Below are positions 34,017 to 41,626 of a DNA stretch of 64,000 nt, one piece after another; the first letter of the stretch is position 1, and each line of letters starts with the position of its first letter. The stretch is from IMG/VR virus record IMGVR_UViG_3300021406_000010, positions 102,489-166,488 of that record; one strand, 5' to 3'. Made by a program: the position numbers and the translations under genes. This DNA comes from a virus. A model generated the notes under the pieces. The model searched no databases and was not told where the DNA came from. It was given only the letters and a program-made list of their open reading frames with translations.

Positions 34017-34672
34017 AGGGAGTTTCCGGACGTGTACGCCATCAGCAGGGCAATGACCTTCATGCCGGTCACGCCGATCGCCGTCGGGTAACTGGACGAC
34101 ACGGTGACCGTGCCGCCGATCTTGTGCTGGCCGGGCAGGACGGACGGGATGACGGCCATCGACACGGCCTCTATTCCCAGGCTGAGGCCTGAGTCCCCGG
34201 GAGTGCCGGCGAAGCGGATCCCCTCGGGGAAGCCGCCCATCTGCTGGTTGACGCCGTCGAAGCTGATCTGCTGGTTGGCGCCCTGCGTCTTGTTGTTGGG
34301 GCAGGTGTAGGAGCCGGTCAGCCAGATGGCCAGCGAGGACGCCCTGGGGGTGCTGACGGTGAGGACGTTGTAGGAGCCGGACGACCCGGGGCTGACGGAG
34401 GAGTTGACGAGGGCGCCGCCGGCGAAGCCGGGGGCGGAGTCCCGCAGGTCGGCCCATCCGGTCCCGGTCCAGTAGGTGAGCTGCTTGGCGTCGGTGAGGA
34501 AGGCGAGCCGCCCCGCCTGGGCCGCCCCCCACGCAGGACGGGTGGCTGACGTGCAGATGAACACGCCGGGGTTGGCGTCGAGGATGCCCAGGTTGCCGGT
34601 GAAGTCCGACAGCTGGAAGGGGTCCGTGGGCTGGTTGAGCTTCAGGCCGAGGACCGTGCTGAATGTGGCGAT
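34013..34672 (-). CDS. fibre-like protein with apparent ATC start
   Basis: A 219-aa product if translation begins at ATC, 5 nt after a perfect AGGAGG SD. The frame upstream of the first GTG clearly codes (ATFSTVLGLKLNQPTDPFQL, SDFTGNLGILDANPGVFICT), a typical phage fibre N-terminus, so a GTG start at 34564 would truncate it. The rest is beta-rich (SGSYNVLTVSTPRASSL; TSGNSL end). It lies 1 nt after the stop of the 781-aa protein gene and overlaps the next gene by GTGA. ATC is a very rare initiator, so a base-call error (ATG to ATC) is the alternative. Confidence 0.6.
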   Translation of the reverse strand: MATFSTVLGLKLNQPTDPFQLSDFTGNLGILDANPGVFICTSATRPAWGAAQAGRLAFLTDAKQLTYWTGTGWADLRDSAPGFAGGALVNSSVSPGSSGSYNVLTVSTPRASSLAIWLTGSYTCPNNKTQGANQQISFDGVNQQMGGFPEGIRFAGTPGDSGLSLGIEAVSMAVIPSVLPGQHKIGGTVTVSSSYPTAIGVTGMKVIALLMAYTSGNSL

Positions 34673-34673
34673 G

Positions 34674-37019
34674 TCAGCCTCCTAGCCCGGTTCCTGCCTT
34701 GATGGTGCCTGCTGGGGTGTATATCGGGTTCACGGTATTTGCCGGGTCGAGGGAGCCGGTGCCGGTCGTGATGGACCCCTCGTGTCCGGGCTGCGCCTCG
34801 TTGTAGTTCAGCGGCACCACGTACCCCGAGTAGGCGCTCCACGGGCCGAGGCCCAGCTGGTTGCCCGCCGCCACCCGGAACCGGTACCCCTGGCTGTAGG
34901 GGGTGGTGCCGTCCGGGCGGTAGATGACCGGCGTGTTGGGGGTCAGGCCCTGCGTGAAGGTCGCCGATATGGAGGCCGGGTCCGCCCCCCACCAGTACTC
35001 GGCCACGATGGAGTCCCCCGCCGCCGCGTTCACGGACCCGGCGGCGAGGGCGATCTGGTACTGCGCCCACGGGCCGGTGCCCACCTGGGCGATGGTGTAG
35101 TCGTACCCGTACTCCAGCACCTGCGCGTCGGCCTGCAAGGGGTCGGCCTCGCCGCCGGCGATCTCGCCGCTGGCGAGGACCGACTGGGCAGACGAGGTGA
35201 GGTCACGGACGACCACCTGGCCGGGCGGGGTGATGACGCCGGACTTGCTGGTGGTCGCCAGGGTGGTGTTCAGGGCGGGGGGCGCGGCGCCCGTCGAGGT
35301 GGGCGGCGCGGTGAGGGTGAGGTTCGTCGCGATGGCCGTCGGCGATCCTGCTGCCTGCTGCCGGGTGTAGGTGCTGCCGCCGACCTGGGTGACGTAGGCG
35401 TACCAGCCGGTAGCCGTGCCGCTGGCGGCCGGGGAGGTGATGACCATGTTGTCGGTGGCCGTCACCGTGACCGAGGTGGACGCCGAGCCGACCGACTCCC
35501 CGTTGGCGTTCACGTAGGTGACGATCACCTTGTACACGCCGCCGGCCAGGGTGGACCCGGAACCGGTGTTGCCGGTGACAGTGGGGGCCGCCGGGGCGGC
35601 GATGGCGGCGGCGAGCAGGGTGAGGGCGTCAGCCTGGTACGTGGGCTGGCCGGTGACCGACCCGCCGGACGGGGACGGCTGGCCGTAGTTGGCGGGCTGC
35701 CCGGTGGCGGGCACCCACATGGTGCCAAGGTCCTGGCACTGCAACAGGTAGTACTGCACCGGGGCCAGCCCGGCGGGCGGCTGCCAGGTGACCGTCGCGC
35801 CCCGGTTGACCGCCACCGCGCTCGTCATGACGGGGGCGCCCGGCACCGAGGACGGCGCGTTGGAGTCCCAGTAGGTGGCGTCGCCCCAGGAGTAGGCGAT
35901 GGACACGCTATTGCCGCTGGCGAAGTGGGCCGCCACGATGGGCGTGACGTACGCGACGGTGGTAGGGCCGTTCCCGGCCGTGGTCACGGTGTAGTCGGTG
36001 CCCAGCACCATCAGGGTGGACGTAGTGGTGTTGGTCACCACGATGGTGCTCGCGACGACGCCCTGCTGGGACAGGTAGTCGGGCACCCCGGGGAGGTCGG
36101 CGGCGAAGGCGTCAACCTGGGACTGCAGGGCCGTCGGGGCGGCGGGAGCCCCCGAGTAGCTGGTGTCGGCGACGATGGCCGGGTAGGCCGAGTTGAGCAG
36201 CGTCGGGGTGGCGTTGACCTGGTTGCCGAGGATGTCGGTCAGCGTCGTGTCCTTGACCCCCGCCGCGACCCCCGCCGACGGGGCGCGGTACGCGTTGGGG
36301 GACGGGAACATCGCCGGGACGAGGTTCCCCCCGGCCCCGGCGATGGTGTCCAGGGTCCCCGACAGGTAGTTGGTCGAGGGGGCGAAGGTCTCCGGCAGCT
36401 GGCCGCCGTAGGCGGACTCGGTGTCGGGCGCCCCAAGTGGCCAGCCGGTCGTCCCGGGGACGGTGTCGGTGACGGCGTACTCGCTGCCCGGGGCGCCGGT
36501 CTCGCTGGAGGACTGGGCGCCGGCGGCAGGGTCGGTCAGCGACCCGCCGGCGGCCTGGTCCCCGATGCCCGCCACGGTGGAGCCGGTGGTCGGGTCGACG
36601 GACGCGAACCCGGCGGTCCCGGGGGGAGCGGAGGTGGTCCCGGCGGGCTGGCCCTGGAAGTCCCCGGCCGCGTACCCGGGGTCGGGAATGGTGCCGTACC
36701 TGTAGGTGACCCGGCAGGAGTCGCCGCTGGACGCGCCGCCGGTGGAGACCCAGGTGACGGAGTAGGTGAGCGTCTCCCCCGCTCCGCTGGCGGTGAGCTT
36801 GTAGTCGGTGCCGAGGGCAAGGGCCTTGGAGGCGGTCACGTCGTAGACGGCGATGACGTCCGCCGTCGGGGTCGCCCCGGCCGCCTCCTGGGACGGGTAG
36901 GAGGTGATCGCCGTCTTGCTCAGGGGGGACGGCGTCGCCGTCAGCGTGATGACGTCGGTCTGCGTGACGACGCCCTCGGCGACCACGCCGAAGAAGTCGG
37001 GAGTGGAAGGGGTGGTCAT
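34674..37019 (-). CDS. large fibre/baseplate protein with FN3-like modules
   Basis: A 781-aa protein (MTTPSTPDFFGVVAEGVVTQ). Residues ~395-450 resemble an FN3 domain (SVPGAPVMTSAVAVNRGATV...TWQPPAGLAPVQYYLLQ). Residues ~480-590 form a module (GGVYKVIVTYVNANGESVG, GWYAYVTQVGGSTYTRQQ, APPTSTGAAPPALNTT) also present in the 286-aa protein at 37998. A further beta domain ends FRVAAGNQLGLGPWSAYSG. A virion surface/adsorption role is inferred. The ATG overlaps the upstream stop. Confidence 0.6.
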   Translation of the reverse strand: MTTPSTPDFFGVVAEGVVTQTDVITLTATPSPLSKTAITSYPSQEAAGATPTADVIAVYDVTASKALALGTDYKLTASGAGETLTYSVTWVSTGGASSGDSCRVTYRYGTIPDPGYAAGDFQGQPAGTTSAPPGTAGFASVDPTTGSTVAGIGDQAAGGSLTDPAAGAQSSSETGAPGSEYAVTDTVPGTTGWPLGAPDTESAYGGQLPETFAPSTNYLSGTLDTIAGAGGNLVPAMFPSPNAYRAPSAGVAAGVKDTTLTDILGNQVNATPTLLNSAYPAIVADTSYSGAPAAPTALQSQVDAFAADLPGVPDYLSQQGVVASTIVVTNTTTSTLMVLGTDYTVTTAGNGPTTVAYVTPIVAAHFASGNSVSIAYSWGDATYWDSNAPSSVPGAPVMTSAVAVNRGATVTWQPPAGLAPVQYYLLQCQDLGTMWVPATGQPANYGQPSPSGGSVTGQPTYQADALTLLAAAIAAPAAPTVTGNTGSGSTLAGGVYKVIVTYVNANGESVGSASTSVTVTATDNMVITSPAASGTATGWYAYVTQVGGSTYTRQQAAGSPTAIATNLTLTAPPTSTGAAPPALNTTLATTSKSGVITPPGQVVVRDLTSSAQSVLASGEIAGGEADPLQADAQVLEYGYDYTIAQVGTGPWAQYQIALAAGSVNAAAGDSIVAEYWWGADPASISATFTQGLTPNTPVIYRPDGTTPYSQGYRFRVAAGNQLGLGPWSAYSGYVVPLNYNEAQPGHEGSITTGTGSLDPANTVNPIYTPAGTIKAGTGLGG

Positions 37020-37441
37020 CCTGCGCTCCGGTCGGCTGTCTCGTCAACGGTCACCATGGGGCCGAGGCTGGCCGCCAGGGCGCGGAACGGCGCGCTGTGG
37101 TCGCGCGTCCTGACCTCGCCGGTGCGCGGGTCGACCTCCATTCCCGCCTCTTCCAGGGCGAGGCGGGCGCGCTCGGCGGCGGCGGCCACCCGGTTGCGGT
37201 CGCCGTCGGGGTCCCCCCGGTTCACGGTGAGGCCCGGGGAGGTCTGCACGATGTTGGCGGACACCGCCTCGTCGAGGGGGTCCATCCCGCGAAGCGCCCA
37301 CGCCAGGTCCCCGGCCCGCGCGATGTCGAACGCCGAGGTGACGCCGCTCAGCTGGGCGTGCGGGGCGTCTGACCCGGCGGTGTCCGAGGTGTCGTAGGTG
37401 CCCGTCATCGCCGACAGGTCGCGGGCGCCGTGGTAGGGCAC
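37016..37441 (-). CDS. hypothetical protein
   Basis: A 141-aa acidic protein starting at GTG (MPYHGARDLSAMTGTYDTSD), 1 nt after the upstream stop. It has a helical RNRVAAAAERARLALEEAGM region and ends in MVTVDETADRSAG. Lies between the 174-aa gene and the large FN3 fibre. No family recognised; possibly an assembly factor for the fibre. Confidence 0.55.
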   Translation of the reverse strand: MPYHGARDLSAMTGTYDTSDTAGSDAPHAQLSGVTSAFDIARAGDLAWALRGMDPLDEAVSANIVQTSPGLTVNRGDPDGDRNRVAAAAERARLALEEAGMEVDPRTGEVRTRDHSAPFRALAASLGPMVTVDETADRSAG

Positions 37442-37442
37442 G

Positions 37443-37967
37443 TCAGGCCTCGAGCACCCAGGGGCCGTCGCCCCTCTTGACGCAGCGGGCGGACAGCTGC
37501 CGGTGCCGGTCGCACAGCGGCGGCCTGCCCGCCTGCTCCAGCTCCTTGACCGGCACCTGCTCGCCGCACGCCAGGCCGTCGCGGGCGCCGGGGCCGATGC
37601 ACATGGCCACGATGATGTCGGCCGCGTGCGGGGCCTCCATGGACTCCCGGGCGGCCGTCTCCTGGGCCGCGTTCCGGCGCCGGAACGCGTCCGTCTGCTT
37701 GGCCATGGCCGCGACCACCACCGGGTGGTCATCGCCCTCCACCACCTCGAAGATGCCCTGCCGCAGCGCCCTGGCGAACTGCGGGGTGCGCAGCAGCGCC
37801 TCCGGGATCGGCTGGACGTCCTCCCCGTCGGGGTGCCCGCGCCCCTGGAAGAGGATCTCGTAGTTACGGCGCGCGTCGGCCGCGATGGTGGTGGGGCCGG
37901 ACATCATGTTGCGGCACATGACGGTCGCCGTGTCCAGGAACCCGGGCGGGGCGTAATCGGTAGTCAC
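37443..37967 (-). CDS. hypothetical protein with Cys-His motif
   Basis: A 174-aa protein (MTTDYAPPGFLDTATVMC). The helical middle (ALRQGIFEVVEGDDHPVVV; AFRRRNAAQETAARESME) is followed by a possible zinc site (MCIGPGARDGLACGEQVP, PLCDRHRQL, ARCVKR). SD AGGAGG with a GGAA hairpin just upstream. Function unknown. Confidence 0.55.
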   Translation of the reverse strand: MTTDYAPPGFLDTATVMCRNMMSGPTTIAADARRNYEILFQGRGHPDGEDVQPIPEALLRTPQFARALRQGIFEVVEGDDHPVVVAAMAKQTDAFRRRNAAQETAARESMEAPHAADIIVAMCIGPGARDGLACGEQVPVKELEQAGRPPLCDRHRQLSARCVKRGDGPWVLEA

Positions 37968-37977
37968 TGGGCCTCCT

Positions 37978-37991
37978 GCCCCTTCCGGGGC
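37978..37991 (-). promoter_or_regulatory. GGAA-loop hairpin upstream of SD
   Basis: Minus-strand GCCCC-GGAA-GGGGC directly abuts the AGGAGG SD of the 174-aa gene. This is the cleanest copy of the hairpin class. A near-identical copy lies at 38870-38882 before the next gene. Confidence 0.5.
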
Positions 37992-37997
37992 AGCGGG

Positions 37998-38858
37998 TCA
38001 GCACCCGGGGGAGGCGAACAGGAACAGCCAGCGGCCCCGCGCGGCCGAGTAGCGGAACACCAGCTGGTCGGCGACCCCCGGGGTGGCCGACAGCACCGGG
38101 TGCCCCTGGGTGCCGAAGGAGTAGCCGCCAGCCCCGGTGGTGTTCACCGACGGCGCGGCGGCCCCGGTCCAGGTTGGCGGGGCCGCCAGGATCAGCGGGA
38201 CCCCGGGGAGGGACGGCGAGCCTGGTGGCTGCTGCCGGGTGTAGGACGATCCCCCGGCCTGCGTCGAGTAGGCGTACCAGCCGGCGGCGGAGTACGCGGC
38301 GGGCGGCGGCGGGACGGTGATCACCGACGCGGCGCCGGTGGTGGTGACCGGGGCCGAGACCGACGCGGCGGTCTCCCCGGTGGCGTTCACGGTGGTCACC
38401 GCGAGCCGGTAGGTGCCCGCCGCGACCGTGCCGCCCGACGGCGCGAAGGAGGGCGCGGGCGCGGGCGGGACGGCGAGCGGGCCGGGGAAGACCGCCGTCC
38501 AGGGGCCGCCGGAGAGGGGCTGGCCCAGCTCGAAGGAGGCCCACTGCCCGTCCGACGGGCCGGCGGGGAGGCCCATCACCCGGTTCCCGCCAAGGGTCAC
38601 CCGAAAGTCATTGCCGAGGAGCGCGCTCACCGCGATCACCGGGGCGTCGGCCAGCGGGACCACCGCCGGGGAGGCCGCCCCGGACATCGCGCCGCCCGCC
38701 AGCCGCAGGTACCGGGCGTCCAGCTGCGGCAGGCTCAGATCCCCCGCCTGGACCGCCGCGACCAGCCAGGAAAGGGCGTCGGAGATCTGGGCGTGGGCCT
38801 GGACGTGCCCGGTCTGCCCGGCGGCGGGGGTGTCGGGCGGGATCAGGGGTGTCGTCAC
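37998..38858 (-). CDS. tail fibre-like protein, paralog of 25906-26889
   Basis: A 286-aa protein (MTTPLIPPDTPAAGQTGHVQ). The N-terminal ~35 residues match the 327-aa fibre-like protein. Residues ~140-240 carry the same module as the 781-aa protein (GTYRLAVTTVNATGETAAS; GWYAYSTQAGGSSYTRQQ; APPTWTGAAAPSVNTT). The C-terminus RGRWLFLFASPGC suggests a trimer tip. SD AGGAGG with the GCCC(C)-GGAA-GGGC hairpin upstream. Confidence 0.6.
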   Translation of the reverse strand: MTTPLIPPDTPAAGQTGHVQAHAQISDALSWLVAAVQAGDLSLPQLDARYLRLAGGAMSGAASPAVVPLADAPVIAVSALLGNDFRVTLGGNRVMGLPAGPSDGQWASFELGQPLSGGPWTAVFPGPLAVPPAPAPSFAPSGGTVAAGTYRLAVTTVNATGETAASVSAPVTTTGAASVITVPPPPAAYSAAGWYAYSTQAGGSSYTRQQPPGSPSLPGVPLILAAPPTWTGAAAPSVNTTGAGGYSFGTQGHPVLSATPGVADQLVFRYSAARGRWLFLFASPGC

Positions 38859-39093
38859 GCTGGCCTCCTGCCCCTTCCGGGCAGCGCCAGGGAGGGGGAA
38901 GGGCTAACCGGCGGCGCGGGGATTCCCCTAGCAGCCTCCGGACCTCCGTCTCCCGGTACCGCCGGTGCCCTCCCAGCGTGCGGATGGACGTGAGCTTCCC
39001 GGCCTTCGCCCACCGCGTGACCGTCTTGGGGTCGACGCGGAACATCGTGGCAACCTCGGCGGGGGTCAGCAGCGGCTCGGCGATGGGCGGCAC
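38608..39093 (-). CDS. BldC/MerR-type DNA-binding protein
   Basis: The GTG start gives MPPIAEPLLTPAEVATMFRV then DPKTVTRWAKAGKLTSIRTL and GGHRRYRETEVRRLLGE: a complete MerR-like helix-turn-helix very close to actinobacterial BldC (itself only ~68 aa). The frame stays open to 38608 (161 aa in all), but the last ~85 residues overlap the following gene's first 250 nt in another frame and look random. The real protein probably ends near 38900 after an indel, or the frame is truly extended. A regulator of late or host genes is inferred. Confidence 0.65.
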   Translation of the reverse strand: MPPIAEPLLTPAEVATMFRVDPKTVTRWAKAGKLTSIRTLGGHRRYRETEVRRLLGESPRRRLALPPPWRCPEGAGGQRDDTPDPARHPRRRADRARPGPRPDLRRPFLAGRGGPGGGSEPAAAGRPVPAAGGRRDVRGGLPGGGPAGRRPGDRGERAPRQ

Positions 39094-39169
39094 GGGGGTC
39101 CTTCCGGAGGGCGCGGGGGCCTGGCGGGGAGATTCTATGACTTTCCGGGGCAACTGGCAGCCAATTGCC

Positions 39170-39538
39170 CTATCCCGGGATAACGGGCGGCATGGTGATG
39201 ACGCCTGACTGGGTCGTGAACGGCAGGTCGAGGGCGACCACGACCATCTGCACCAGGACGTAGGACTGCCGGGTGGCCGCGTCCAGGTCGTCCCAGCGGG
39301 CGACCAGCGGGCGGGTTGCCCGCCACGCATCGTGGACGTCCCGGGGCAGCAGGCCGCGCCGGGCGCCGGCCACCGCATGGCGGTACCACTCCTGCTGGGC
39401 GGCTGACAGCAGCGCCCAGCAGGAGTCACGGGGCAGCCCTGACTCGGAGCGAAACTGGGACACGGCAGCGTGGCATATGCGCGCGAGTGGTTCGGTACTG
39501 ATGAGAATTCCCCGAGTGGCGGTAGTGACTGGCAGCAC
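39170..39538 (-). CDS. RyR-domain-like hypothetical protein
   Basis: A 122-aa product from a GTG at 39538 (MLPVTTATRGILISTEPLAR); the frame is open further upstream into repeat element 2, so the start is uncertain. ARICHAAVSQFRSESG, then SAAQQEWYRHAVAGARRG, HDAWRATRPL and a C-terminal TRQSYVLVQMVVVAL follow the order of small phage RyR-domain proteins ('H..Nr....g......W......q..s...gV...h...W......l......k....V..v'). The key motifs are degenerate. Tentative. Confidence 0.4.
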   Translation of the reverse strand: MLPVTTATRGILISTEPLARICHAAVSQFRSESGLPRDSCWALLSAAQQEWYRHAVAGARRGLLPRDVHDAWRATRPLVARWDDLDAATRQSYVLVQMVVVALDLPFTTQSGVITMPPVIPG

Positions 39539-39574
39539 TCCCAGGAGGCCATCCCATGGTACTAAGCCTGCCGA

Positions 39575-40100
39575 CGGCCGTGCCCAGTGCAGAACGGAGC
39601 ACGGCCAGTGCAGTGCCAGTGCAGTTGAAAGTGCAGAACTAGATGTCGAATAAACGATCCTGGCTGCGGATAGTGCACAAGTGCAGATCGAAGCCTGTTT
39701 CCGGCAACGCGGAGCGTCCTGCCCACCGCCGTCCACAGGGTGTGGATAACTTGCTAACGCTAGCTAGCAAAGCGCTAGCCATAATGATAGACGTCCCCGC
39801 GTAGGCTCTCCCGTGGACGACCAGGCCCATGCGCGTGGACGCCTGGCCGGCTCAGCGAGGAGGGCGGCCTGGGGAGATCGCGCGGGGCAACATGGCGAAA
39901 GCATCTGCACTTGTGCACTTTCCGCAGGTCAGGGGCACTTTCGATCTGCACTCAGATCTGCACTCAGATCTGCACTGGCGCTCCGGGGATGTGCACTGGG
40001 GTTCCCCGCGTAGGACTGCCCAGGACCAAGAACATAAAGCTAATGATAATAATTTAAAAGTTGTAGTAGTAGTTAGTTATTAGTAGTTGTATAGAGGCTG
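39575..40100. repeat. iteron-rich AT-rich non-coding element, copy 2 (origin candidate)
   Basis: A gene-free stretch with AGTGCA half-sites at 39585-39635 and the palindrome AGTGCACAAGTGCAG at 39672. A DnaA box lies at 39741, followed by TTGCTA/TAGCAA inverted repeats (39750-39770) and CCCCGCGTAG at about 39797. The reverse-oriented palindrome CTGCACTTGTGCACT lies at 39904 and three head-to-tail 12-bp repeats CAGATCTGCACT at 39943-39978. A second CCCCGCGTAG (about 40005) and an AT-rich tract at 40035-40090 complete it. Read on the minus strand it parallels element 1. The remaining ~90 bp to the next gene hold TAGCG-rich sequence and nothing else recognised. Confidence 0.65.
39741..39749 (-). 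other. DnaA box (TTATCCACA)
   Basis: Plus-strand TGTGGATAA is a perfect match to the classic DnaA box on the minus strand. An inverted partial box (GTCCACAGG) lies 10 bp away at 39731. It sits inside the iteron element and near the AT-rich tract. Confidence 0.55.
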
Positions 40101-40180
40101 TTTGTTCGACTTCACGCGCACTTAGTAGGCTAACTTGTTACTAGCGGGTAACCTACGCTGCCGTAACTAGCGCTGACGGC

Positions 40181-40414
40181 TCACTCCCCCGGCGGGGAAG
40201 CCTCCACGCGTTCGGCTTGCCCTTGCGCCGTTTCAACGCTGGCGAGCAGCAGCGGCACGTCGCAGTCGTACAGCTCCACCAGGTGGCCCACGTCCGGGTG
40301 AGATCCCCAAACAAGGAAGGGCACCCGCTGCTGGACGTCCTCTAGCGCGCTAGCGGGAAGCGATAGCTGGTACCAGCACCGCCGGACTGACCGGGACGCG
40401 ATCACTCCGGCCAC
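40181..40414 (-). CDS. hypothetical protein
   Basis: A 77-aa protein (GTG, MAGVIASRSVRRCWYQLSL) containing VPFLVWGSHPDVGHLVELYD. It overlaps the 79-aa gene upstream by 13 nt and is the last gene before element 2. No family recognised. Confidence 0.5.
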   Translation of the reverse strand: MAGVIASRSVRRCWYQLSLPASALEDVQQRVPFLVWGSHPDVGHLVELYDCDVPLLLASVETAQGQAERVEASPPGE

Positions 40415-40641
40415 GCCTTCAGCGCCAGTCTCACCTGCGGGTCGCCGTCACCGAGGACCTCCAGGAGCTGCGCCCGGAGCGGTAGCGGGGCCAGCCCCCC
40501 GCCATGGAGGGCGACCTGGTCCCGGAGCGCCTCGATGATGGCGGCCCTGGCGGTCTTCGCTCCGAGGGTGTCCCCGGTGACGCGCTCCCTGGCCAGCCCC
40601 AGGGCGGCGGTGACGACGGCGGCTGCCTCCTGCTGGTCCAT
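40402..40641 (-). CDS. hypothetical helical protein
   Basis: A 79-aa helical protein (MDQQEAAAVVTAALGLARE...VLGDGDPQVRLALKAWPE). The ATG is 6 nt after TAGAAT, so it is probably leaderless and heads the two-gene unit running toward element 2. Divergent from the 272-aa gene on the plus strand. Confidence 0.6.
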   Translation of the reverse strand: MDQQEAAAVVTAALGLARERVTGDTLGAKTARAAIIEALRDQVALHGGGLAPLPLRAQLLEVLGDGDPQVRLALKAWPE

Positions 40642-40690
40642 GTCCCTATTCTAGCCGCGCGGTCTTTTGCCTGATTGCGGGCTTTATTGC

Positions 40691-40746
40691 TATGCTGGCA
40701 CGCGATGCACCAGGGCAAGACACCAGCGACGAGAGGGCATGCATGA
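40691..40746 (+). promoter_or_regulatory. -10 box with leader mini-ORF MHQGKTPATRGHA
   Basis: TATGCT (40691-40696) is followed 8 nt later by a 13-codon reading frame (40705-40746) whose TGA overlaps the ATG of the 272-aa gene (ATGA). A leader peptide coupled to the main gene is inferred. Confidence 0.4.
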
Positions 40747-41561
40747 AGTACCTGCAGATCGAGCGCACCGAGCCGGATAGCGGCGGGCCGAAGCGCACCC
40801 CGCGTGAGGAGTTCCGCCCCCTGGTCCGGGCCGAGCACCTGGAGGCGCTGAACATCGGCGCCGAGCCGGAGCTCTACCCGGACACGTCCCCCTCGCAGGG
40901 CTTTCCGTGGGAGAGCGACCCTTCCATGTGCACCTGGTTCATCCAGACGCAGGTCGTGAAGGGCCTCCTGGAGCCGTTCGCGGTACTGGACGTCAAGGGC
41001 GACGGCGTATTCGCCTACCCGTACTCCCACAGGTACCTCCAGCTGGGCGACAAGCCGGATGACGGCGACCTGGCGCCTGGCAACGTGGACGCCAAGATGG
41101 CCGCGTTCATGCGGAAGTACTTCAAGGGCGCCGACCGGCCGCAGAACCCCGGCGGCACCTGCATCATGTCCGCGATCATGGCCGGGGACGCCCACTACCT
41201 GGGGACCGCCGAGGACCCGGGGGAGTACTTCAAGACCCCGTTCAAGGACCGCCCGCTGCGGATCCGCATCGGCCCTGGCGATGGGGCGCTGGAGGACCTC
41301 TCCCGCCTCATCGCCTACCTGGAGCAGGCGAAGCCCACCGATGAGGGGTACGGGCTGCACGGCGAGTGGCGCGAGGTCTGGGGCTTCCCCATCCTCGGCG
41401 AGGACGCGGACGGCAAGGCCAGCGAGGCCTACGAGCAGCTCCGGGAGGTGCAGGAGAAGCACCCGTGGGTGCACCCGTGGCTCTTCCAGGGCGTCCGGAG
41501 CGTTCCTGAGATCGTCGAGGACGTGGCGCTCGCCCTCGTCCCGCAGGACACCAGCGCGTAA
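40743..41561 (+). CDS. hypothetical protein
   Basis: A 272-aa protein (MKYLQIERTEPDSGGPKRTP), soluble and mixed alpha/beta. It contains PSMCTWFIQTQVVKGLLEPF and YFKGADRPQNPGGTCIMSAI, and a C-terminal HPWVHPWLFQGVRS...VEDVALALVPQ. No recognised family. Starts at the ATG overlapping a leader mini-ORF, with SD-like GAGAGGG. It is on the plus strand among minus-strand genes and is followed by a strong terminator. Confidence 0.7.
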   Translation: MKYLQIERTEPDSGGPKRTPREEFRPLVRAEHLEALNIGAEPELYPDTSPSQGFPWESDPSMCTWFIQTQVVKGLLEPFAVLDVKGDGVFAYPYSHRYLQLGDKPDDGDLAPGNVDAKMAAFMRKYFKGADRPQNPGGTCIMSAIMAGDAHYLGTAEDPGEYFKTPFKDRPLRIRIGPGDGALEDLSRLIAYLEQAKPTDEGYGLHGEWREVWGFPILGEDADGKASEAYEQLREVQEKHPWVHPWLFQGVRSVPEIVEDVALALVPQDTSA

Positions 41562-41581
41562 TCGCCCTGAACGCGAGAGAA

Positions 41582-41613
41582 GACCGCTGGCATCCCGGGG
41601 GCTGCCAGCGGTC
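41582..41613. terminator. hairpin terminator between convergent genes
   Basis: GACCGCTGGCA pairs with TGCCAGCGGTC (11 bp) and is followed by CTCTTGCTTCC. It separates the 272-aa gene from the DUF397 gene. Confidence 0.7.
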
Positions 41614-41626
41614 CTCTTGCTTCCCG

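Noticed and set aside
39170-39736. Extension of the RyR-like gene to an ATG at 39736
   Set aside because: The added N-terminus (SICTCALSAARIVYS...) is just the translated AGTGCA/TGCACT repeat region of element 2.
39943-39978. Three head-to-tail 12-bp repeats that could suggest a CRISPR array
   Set aside because: Repeats are contiguous without spacers and only 12 bp; they belong to the iteron element.
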